A stretch of DNA of 64,000 nt from assembly GCF_000429945.1 (NCBI RefSeq), contig NZ_AUCV01000027.1, forward strand, positions 1 to 64,000, written 5' to 3'. Below the pieces are notes generated by a model. The model saw nothing but the letters and a program-made list of their open reading frames with translations. It did not search any database and was not told the DNA's origin. Shown here piece after piece: positions 55,407 to 64,000 of the stretch. Each line of letters opens with the position of its first letter. The stretch's first letter is position 1. The translations under genes and the position numbers were made by a program. This DNA is from Desulfogranum japonicum DSM 18378. GTDB taxonomy: Bacteria > Desulfobacterota > Desulfobulbia > Desulfobulbales > Desulfobulbaceae.

Positions 55407-55483
55407 TGGCGCGCCAGGGAGGATTCGAACCCCCGGCCCACGGCTTAGAAGGCCGTTGCTCTATCCGACTGAGCTACTGGCGC
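55407..55483 (-). tRNA. tRNA-Arg (TCT)
   Basis: The 77 nt include an encoded CCA. Acceptor GCGCCAG pairs with CTGGCGC; the anticodon loop CTTCTAA lies in the stem ACGGC/GCCGT; T-arm GGTTCGAATCC is present. It sits just downstream of the CysK-CysS gene's 3' end, on the same strand. Confidence 0.97.
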
Positions 55484-55579
55484 AGTATTTGGTCGACCAA
55501 TTTTAACTTAGTATCCTATGAAAAGCAAGAATTTCCATACGACAAATGATAATTTCAGCACAACACGCTACAAGCAGCT

Positions 55580-57895
55580 TTATTCCACTGTTTTTTCCCA
55601 GATCGTTCCATTGACAGTGTCAGAGACAGTTACCCCTTGCCGCAACAACTCCTCACGCACAGAATCAGCAGCAGTCCAGTCTTTCAGTTGCCTGGCTCGC
55701 TCACGCTGCCGTATTAACTTATCAATTTCAGGAGTTAACGGACATTCCTGCAATTGAAGGATCCCCAGAGTCTGGTTGATGGTTCGCAAAATTTCCAGGG
55801 TGTCATTCTTCTGCTCACAGTCCAGTTGTTTACTCTGTAGAACTGGATTCATTTTCTTAATAAAATAAAAAAGCGCCCCCAATGCTCCGGAAATATTCAA
55901 ATCATCGTCCATGGCCTTCTCGAATTGCTGCTCTAGCTGCTCAAGATATATCGTCACCTCCGGATGAGGCATACCAACCTGTAAACAAAGCAGTTTTCTG
56001 GTAAAAGCGTCGAGTCTCTTAAGGGCAGTAGCGGCACTTTCCAGTCGCCTAAAAGAAAAATGGAAAGGTTTACGATAGTGAACGGTGAAAAACATAAACC
56101 GTAACACCCTTGCGGTGAACCCTTGTGCGAGAATTTCTTTAAGCGTAACAATGTTGTCAGCCTCCTGCGACATCTTTTTGCCGTCGCGCAGAACCAGCCC
56201 TGAATGAACCCAGTAGTTTGCCAGACTTTTACCGGTCAACGATTCTGCAATGGCTATCTCATTTTCATGATGGGGAAATATTAAATCCTGACTCGCCGTG
56301 TGCAAATCTATTGTTTCACCAAGATACCTGGTAGACATGGCTGAACACTCAATATGCCAGCCGGGTCGAACATTGCCCCAGTCTGTCTCAAAAAAGATAC
56401 CCTTTTTCAACTCCGCCAGGGTAGAACGCTTAAGTAGGGTAAAGTCTCTGGGATTGTCCTTTTCGTAATTATCCAGATCAACGGTCCGCCCTACCCTGAT
56501 TTTACTCAAATCTACTCGGCTGAGCCTGCCGTACTGTTTAAACTTGGAAATATCAAAATAAATGGAGCCGTGTTTCTCATAGGCATATCCGCGATGAATA
56601 AGATCATGGGCTATCTCAATCATATCACCGACATGCTCAGACGCCAAAGGATACCCCGAAGCCGGTAACACCGCCAACATTTCAGCAGCCTGATGAAATT
56701 CCTGAATGAATCGACCGGTGAAGTCTTTAAGGTCAAGACCAGCCTGCTCAGCTCCGGCAATGGTGTTATCATCCAGATCAGTAAAGTTCATAAAAGACTC
56801 TACGGTATACCCTCTGAAACGGAGGTAACGCACAATTAAATCAGAGACGACAAGTCGTCGCAAATGCGCAACGTTAGGTGATTCGTAAGCTGTTGGACCA
56901 CAGGAATAAAGGGTTACCCGCTTTTTGTTGACAGGCTCAAAAACTTCTTTTTTCCGACTCATGGTGTTGTAGAAACGAAGTTTGGAAGCCTCCTTGGCTG
57001 TTTTTTGCTCCTTAACAAAAAGTGGTGTACTCAAATAGCGCTCACCGCCATCAGGAAGAATCACCACCACAACACCTTGTTTAATCTGTTTCGCTCTTTC
57101 AATGGCTGCAAAGGCAGCCGCTCCGCCACTCATTCCTGCAAAAACCGCTTCCTCAGCAGCCAGTCTGCGAACGGTTTCAAAGGCATCGTCGTCTGCCACA
57201 TTGACTATTTCGTAAGGTAAGGTCTTATCAAAAATACCGGGACGATAAGACTCCTTCATATTCTTCAAACCCTGAATTTTATGACCCAGATATGGCTCAA
57301 TGGCTATAACCCTGACTTCTGGATGATGATCTCGATACCATTTTGACAACCCCATAGCAGTACCGGAAGTCCCCAGGGTAGCAATAATATCCGTCACCTT
57401 CCCATTGGTTTGCTCCCAAATCTCCGGAGCAGTTCCGTTGTAGTGGGCCATCCAGTTAGCCGGATTATTATATTGATCTGCAAGAAAGTAGAGATCTGGA
57501 AATTCCCGAGCCAGAGAATAAGCCTTTTCTATAGCTCCATCAGTTGCCCGACTGGCTGGCGTAAGGATAATCTCCGCACCATAGGCCTGCATGATAAGGC
57601 GGCGTTCAATAGAGGCGGATTCAGGCATTATCATTTGGCATCTGAACTGTTTCGCAGCACAAACCATGGCCATACCTATACCGGTGTTCCCGCTGGTCGC
57701 TTCCAGAAGGATCTTCTCCCTGGTCATTTCTCCGCTTCTTTCGGCAGCTTCCACCAACGACAGGGCAACCCGATCTTTAATCGATCCCCCTGGATTCTTT
57801 GACTCAAGCTTACCAAGAAGCGTAACACCGGGCTCAGGGTTTATGCGGTGCAACTCAACCAGAGGGGTATTGCCAATAAGTTCAGTAATCTTCAT
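55580..57895 (-). CDS. cysteine synthase fused to a diverged cysteinyl-tRNA synthetase
   Basis: The protein is 771 residues. Residues 1-300 are an O-acetylserine sulfhydrylase: PLP lysine in NPGGSIKDR, SGNTGIGM and GTSGTAMG. Residues about 320-771 match full-length CysS including the C-terminal domain. The zinc ligands that bind cysteine are kept (SCGPT, WHIECSAM, HHENE). The catalytic signatures are not: HIGH reads NVAH, KMSKS reads KMSQE, and HGGGSD reads HTASQD. The KIIK segment is also lost (DNTIAGAE). The CysS half may therefore bind cysteine without charging tRNA. No frameshift separates the halves. Confidence 0.92.
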   Translation of the reverse strand: MKITELIGNTPLVELHRINPEPGVTLLGKLESKNPGGSIKDRVALSLVEAAERSGEMTREKILLEATSGNTGIGMAMVCAAKQFRCQMIMPESASIERRLIMQAYGAEIILTPASRATDGAIEKAYSLAREFPDLYFLADQYNNPANWMAHYNGTAPEIWEQTNGKVTDIIATLGTSGTAMGLSKWYRDHHPEVRVIAIEPYLGHKIQGLKNMKESYRPGIFDKTLPYEIVNVADDDAFETVRRLAAEEAVFAGMSGGAAAFAAIERAKQIKQGVVVVILPDGGERYLSTPLFVKEQKTAKEASKLRFYNTMSRKKEVFEPVNKKRVTLYSCGPTAYESPNVAHLRRLVVSDLIVRYLRFRGYTVESFMNFTDLDDNTIAGAEQAGLDLKDFTGRFIQEFHQAAEMLAVLPASGYPLASEHVGDMIEIAHDLIHRGYAYEKHGSIYFDISKFKQYGRLSRVDLSKIRVGRTVDLDNYEKDNPRDFTLLKRSTLAELKKGIFFETDWGNVRPGWHIECSAMSTRYLGETIDLHTASQDLIFPHHENEIAIAESLTGKSLANYWVHSGLVLRDGKKMSQEADNIVTLKEILAQGFTARVLRFMFFTVHYRKPFHFSFRRLESAATALKRLDAFTRKLLCLQVGMPHPEVTIYLEQLEQQFEKAMDDDLNISGALGALFYFIKKMNPVLQSKQLDCEQKNDTLEILRTINQTLGILQLQECPLTPEIDKLIRQRERARQLKDWTAADSVREELLRQGVTVSDTVNGTIWEKTVE

Positions 57896-58086
57896 CTATA
57901 CTACCTTCTCAACCCGCCGACAGCGGGGCGAAAAAACTCGTTTGTTATTGCCCTTACAAGGGGGGAGGCATGCCGTATTACACTGTATTATTGTCTTTTG
58001 ATACAGCGCAGGCATGTTCTTTACCGATACATCTGTGGTATTTTCTCGTTGTCGTGACACCGGCAAGTATCTCCCGGAGACGCTCT

Positions 58087-58536
58087 TCATTTGCTGCTAT
58101 TCTGCCCGAGTTGCTCATGGGCTCTCCAGAGGTTATACAGAGCCTCCTGGCAATCTCCATCGCTTATACCCTGGATAAGTCCTTTTATCTCCACTTCAGC
58201 TTCCGCATCCACAGAACGTGGCAGCGGAGTTTTTTTCACCTTTTTTTCAGGTAAATCTGAAGGGTACAAAGCAAAATGGATATCTTCCACATTAGCATCA
58301 GGTAGCGTGCGATGAATACCCTGCAAAAGATCAGGTTTGATATACTGCAGATGCTGCATCCAAGAGGAATTTTCAACATATATCCAGAGTACCTGCTGAC
58401 GAAAAAACGCAGGCATGGTAACCTGAGAAAAATTCTTTCCTACAATGGCATCCCACTTCCGAAAAAGATGAAACAGAGTCCATTGACGCTGCCACTCATT
58501 TTTGCTGTAAACTTTTTCTAGGTCTTTATCAAACAT
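58087..58536 (-). CDS. DUF721/DciA-family protein
   Basis: The protein is 149 residues. The N-terminal half holds the family's core: WDAIVGKNFSQVTMPAFF, then VLWIYVENSSWMQHLQYIKPDLL and a C-terminal charged segment. DciA proteins load or stabilise replicative helicase DnaB in bacteria lacking DnaC. The gene lies upstream of the fusion on the same strand, 191 bp away. The C-terminal 50 residues are less typical. Confidence 0.75.
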   Translation of the reverse strand: MFDKDLEKVYSKNEWQRQWTLFHLFRKWDAIVGKNFSQVTMPAFFRQQVLWIYVENSSWMQHLQYIKPDLLQGIHRTLPDANVEDIHFALYPSDLPEKKVKKTPLPRSVDAEAEVEIKGLIQGISDGDCQEALYNLWRAHEQLGQNSSK

Positions 58537-58870
58537 ATTTCCAATCCTCCTGACCTACTCCCTTTAGCATTATAACCGTTCATCAGGGGTGCGCCCCATA
58601 ACTGTGAATAATTACCAGTTCTGCATATGTGCACACTGGCCTTGAGCTAAAGCCCGTCTCTGCACGGCAGCCATATCATGTGTAAAGACAGACAACCACG
58701 GTAACCTCCGTGGAGTGCTGGTGAACGATTACTTTGCTCTCTGTTAAGCATTAAATTGGAGACCAGGATCACAATGAGTGAGAAAAACGCATTGTAGCAC
58801 TCTTATCCTGAGTCAGAAAGGGTTTTCCACTTTAATCTCTTATCAAGTGGCAAAACCCTGGTAAAGGAAA
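58537..58870. other. intergenic region with an imperfect hairpin
   Basis: No gene was found. A near-perfect stem (AGGGTTTT-CACTT with AAGTG-CAAAACCCT, 58819-58859) may assist termination of glnA. Confidence 0.45.
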
Positions 58871-58899
58871 TAAAAAAGGCCGCCCCAGACAGGGCGGCC
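58871..58899 (-). terminator. terminator of glnA
   Basis: Stem GGCCGCCC with GGGCGGCC and loop of six, followed by T6 on the minus strand. It begins 30 bases past the glnA stop. Confidence 0.95.
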
Positions 58900-58928
58900 T
58901 TGAAGGTACTCAATATGCTGGGCAGGAA

Positions 58929-60257
58929 TTAGTAATTATCAAGATAATTCTGGAGTTCCCAGTCAGTTACAGCAATGCGATACGCATCCCATTCTTTTTC
59001 CTTACCCTCTACATATTTCTCAAAAATATGCTCCCCAAGGGCGGCTTTTGCAATTGGGCTAGCTTTGAACTCTTCGATAGCCTCGCACAGGTTTGCAGGC
59101 AAGCTGTCGATACCAACCGCCTCTTTCTCTGCTGGAGTCATTTCAAAAATGTCCTGATCCACAGATTTTGGAGCCTCGAGGTTATTCACAACACCGTCCA
59201 GACCCGAAGAGAGCATCATGGCAAAAGCAAGGTATGGGTTACATGATGGATCCGGGCAACGAACCTCGGTCCGTGTTCCCAAACCGCGGGACGCAGGAAT
59301 ACGTACCAGCGCAGAACGGTTGGAAGCAGACCATGCAACATATACTGGAGCCTCGTAACCGGCAACCAGACGCTTGTAGGAGTTAACCAGAGGATTGGTT
59401 ACAGCAACAAAGCCTTTTGCATTTTTGGTGATACCGGCAATATATTTATATGCTATTTCACTCAGCTGCAGAGGCCCTTTCTCGTCATAGAAGGCATTGG
59501 TGCCATCCAGATTGAACAGAGACTGGTTGGTGTGCATACCGGAACCGTTAATACCAAAAATAGGTTTTGGCATAAAGGTGGCATGGAGTCCAAATTCGGC
59601 AGCGATGGAGCGTACAACCCACTTGTAGGTAATGGTGTTGTCTGCAGCGGTCAAGGCATCAGCATATTTAAAGTTGATTTCATGCTGTCCTTCGGCCACT
59701 TCGTGATGGGAGGCTTCAATTTCAAAACCCATTTCTTCAAGGGTCAGAATGATTTTACGACGGCAGTTGATGCCGGCATCATCAGGGTCTGTATCAAAAT
59801 AGCCAGCTACATCGTGTGTATCGGTTGTGGAGAAACCTGCTTCGTCACGATCAAAGAGGAAAAACTCACACTCAGTACCAACGTTCATGGTATACCCCAG
59901 GTCCTTGGCTTCTGCCAGCACACGCTTCAGGTTGTTACGCGGGCAACCTGCAAAAGGAGTTCCATCAGATTTGTACACATCGCAGATGATACGCGCAGCG
60001 TTGCTGCCATCCTGCTCCCTCCAAGGAAGAACGGTGAAGGTGTCATAATCTGGCTTCAGGTACATATCAGACTCATTGATACGAACAAAACCGTCGATTG
60101 ATGAACCGTCAAACATCATTTGTCCATCAAGGGCTTTTTCAAGCTGGCTTTTAGGAATCGCAACATTTTTCATAAAACCAAAAATGTCTACGAACTGCAG
60201 CCTGAAAAAATGCACGTTCTTTTCTTCAACAATTTTGAGTATCTCATCCCTTGTCAT
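58929..60257 (-). CDS. glnA: glutamine synthetase, type I, short (alpha) form
   Basis: The protein is 442 residues. The GSI signature FDGSSIDGF at about 49-57, [31 protein letters not shown] and [12 protein letters not shown] are all present. The length and lack of the NLYDLP adenylylation site place it with the alpha forms, which are not controlled by adenylylation but by feedback or protein contacts. It makes glutamine from glutamate, ammonia and ATP. It is downstream of glnD but separated by a terminator, so transcribed on its own. GAGGAG precedes the ATG. Confidence 0.95.
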   Translation of the reverse strand: MTRDEILKIVEEKNVHFFRLQFVDIFGFMKNVAIPKSQLEKALDGQMMFDGSSIDGFVRINESDMYLKPDYDTFTVLPWREQDGSNAARIICDVYKSDGTPFAGCPRNNLKRVLAEAKDLGYTMNVGTECEFFLFDRDEAGFSTTDTHDVAGYFDTDPDDAGINCRRKIILTLEEMGFEIEASHHEVAEGQHEINFKYADALTAADNTITYKWVVRSIAAEFGLHATFMPKPIFGINGSGMHTNQSLFNLDGTNAFYDEKGPLQLSEIAYKYIAGITKNAKGFVAVTNPLVNSYKRLVAGYEAPVYVAWSASNRSALVRIPASRGLGTRTEVRCPDPSCNPYLAFAMMLSSGLDGVVNNLEAPKSVDQDIFEMTPAEKEAVGIDSLPANLCEAIEEFKASPIAKAALGEHIFEKYVEGKEKEWDAYRIAVTDWELQNYLDNY

Positions 60258-60320
60258 AGCTCATCTCCTCAAGTTTAGATGAATTAGTTTTCTATCCGGC
60301 ATCAGCCGAATTTTTTGCTC

Positions 60321-60338
60321 AAATAAAAGCTGCCTGCC

Positions 60339-60347
<9 letters not shown>
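60321..60347 (-). terminator. terminator overlapping the glnD stop
   Basis: On the minus strand the stem GCTGCCT with AGGCAGC and a loop of five is followed by TTTTATTT. It overlaps the last codons of glnD and ends the amt-glnB-glnD unit. Confidence 0.8.
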
Positions 60348-63286
<2,939 letters not shown>

Positions 63287-63454
63287 TCATTGACATGATC
63301 GCAGAACTGCCGCGCTTCTGTGGTCCTCTCGCTGCCTTGCAGAAATCCTGGCAATAACATATGTGACACCATCATCACCAACACTCCCTGTTATCAGGAT
63401 ATTCCAATCTGCTCAGCCACTCTTAACAAACTATGAAGAGAGTCCTGAGAGCTG

Positions 63455-64000
63455 TTAGTTATAGGCTGTTTCAGAATGCTCAGTAAAATCCAATCCCTGA
63501 TCTTCCGCCTCAGGAGAAACCCTTAAGCCCATAAAATGGTCTATCCCTTTAAGAATAATCAAACTTACCACAAAAGTATAACCACAGACTACAAGTATGC
63601 CAATCAACTGACTGCCGAGTTGAGATATATTTCCGGCAAGCAAACCATCCACCCCTCCGGGGTTCACTGCTTTGCTCGCAAAAACACCCAGTAACAGGGT
63701 ACCAGTGATTCCCCCCACACCATGAATACCGACAACATCGAGGGAGTCATCAAATTGCATTTTAGCTTTAAAGTTTACAGCCAGATAGCAGACCAGACCT
63801 GCTATCAAACCAATAATCACAGCGGAATTGGGGCCGACGAATCCAGCTGCCGGCGTTATTGTTGCCAACCCGGAAATAGCACCGGATGCAGCACCTAGAG
63901 TTGTCGGCTTACCTAGCTTAATCCACTCCAGGGCCGTCCACATTGCCATGCCTGCCATACCTGCCAGGTGTGTGGCGACAAAAGCAGTTGCAGCTATCCC
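63455..64000 (-). CDS. amt: ammonium transporter, C-terminal part
   Basis: The gene is cut by the window end; about 181 C-terminal residues are seen. GIAATAFVATHLAGMAGMA, GAISGLATITPAAGFVGP and DDSLDVVGIHGVGGITGTLL (with the second pore histidine) are Amt hallmarks. The cytoplasmic tail (EDQGLDFTEHSETAYN) ends as in Amt proteins that bind PII. It lies 189 bp upstream of the PII gene, the usual pairing in which PII plugs the channel. Confidence 0.93.
   Translation of the reverse strand, partial: GIAATAFVATHLAGMAGMAMWTALEWIKLGKPTTLGAASGAISGLATITPAAGFVGPNSAVIIGLIAGLVCYLAVNFKAKMQFDDSLDVVGIHGVGGITGTLLLGVFASKAVNPGGVDGLLAGNISQLGSQLIGILVVCGYTFVVSLIILKGIDHFMGLRVSPEAEDQGLDFTEHSETAYN

Noticed and set aside
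55440-55483. Phage attachment site in tRNA-Arg
   Set aside because: No integrase and no second copy of the tRNA end was found in the window.

Overview
The window looks like the chromosome of a strictly anaerobic Gram-negative deltaproteobacterium, most likely a Desulfobulbales-type member of the Desulfobacterota. This is inferred from gene content: a multihaem cytochrome c / Tat ferredoxin / NrfD module, a double-cubane cluster protein, hybrid signalling proteins and a sigma-54 response regulator, a Wzx/Wzy/Wza exopolysaccharide locus and a CysK-CysS fusion. No dsr, apr or 16S gene is present, so the assignment is not proven.

Layout. 1-2,130 is an accessory patch: the end of an ISAs1-type insertion sequence, an AT-rich orphan gene, a 214-bp element with terminal inverted repeats and a field of short palindromes, followed by tRNA-Phe. 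2,269-7,528 holds an acidic zinc-ribbon protein, a response regulator-ATPase, a VKOR-thioredoxin protein and O-acetylhomoserine sulfhydrylase. 7,882-12,323 holds a histidine kinase/response regulator pair and an Lrp-type regulator divergent from alanine dehydrogenase. 12,466-16,786 encodes a complete sugar PTS in two overlapping genes. 17,546-22,864 holds a protein resembling the N-terminus of an ISL3 transposase, an unknown protein and a PIF1-like helicase.

23,018-38,577 is the most interesting stretch. A three-gene kinase / PAS / sigma-54 regulator operon is followed by an 18-bp-arm palindrome and a -24/-12 promoter-like site ahead of ftsH, cytochrome c, FeS protein and nrfD. Then come a kinase-like membrane protein with degraded ATP-binding motifs and two tiny membrane proteins with their own near-consensus -24/-12 site. 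Further on are a CPBP membrane protease and a double-cubane cluster protein whose partner ATPase survives only as about 24 codons.

38,793-54,170 is a GNAT gene and an exopolysaccharide cluster: flippase, polymerase, four glycosyl or sugar-phosphate transferases, deacetylase, export lipoprotein, chain-length protein, a BY-kinase-like protein lacking the Walker lysine, and a secreted glycosidase-like protein. 54,171-58,536 holds a repeat element with a run of 20 G, tRNA-Arg, the CysK-CysS fusion and a DciA-like protein. 58,929-64,000 is a nitrogen block: amt (cut by the window end), the PII gene, glnD and glnA.

Three repeat families are scattered between genes: a ~150-161-bp MITE-like element (three copies), a GTAACTGATCAC-type motif and a CTCATGAC-type motif. 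Sigma-54 sites, MITE calls and start choices were made by eye and should be treated as hypotheses.
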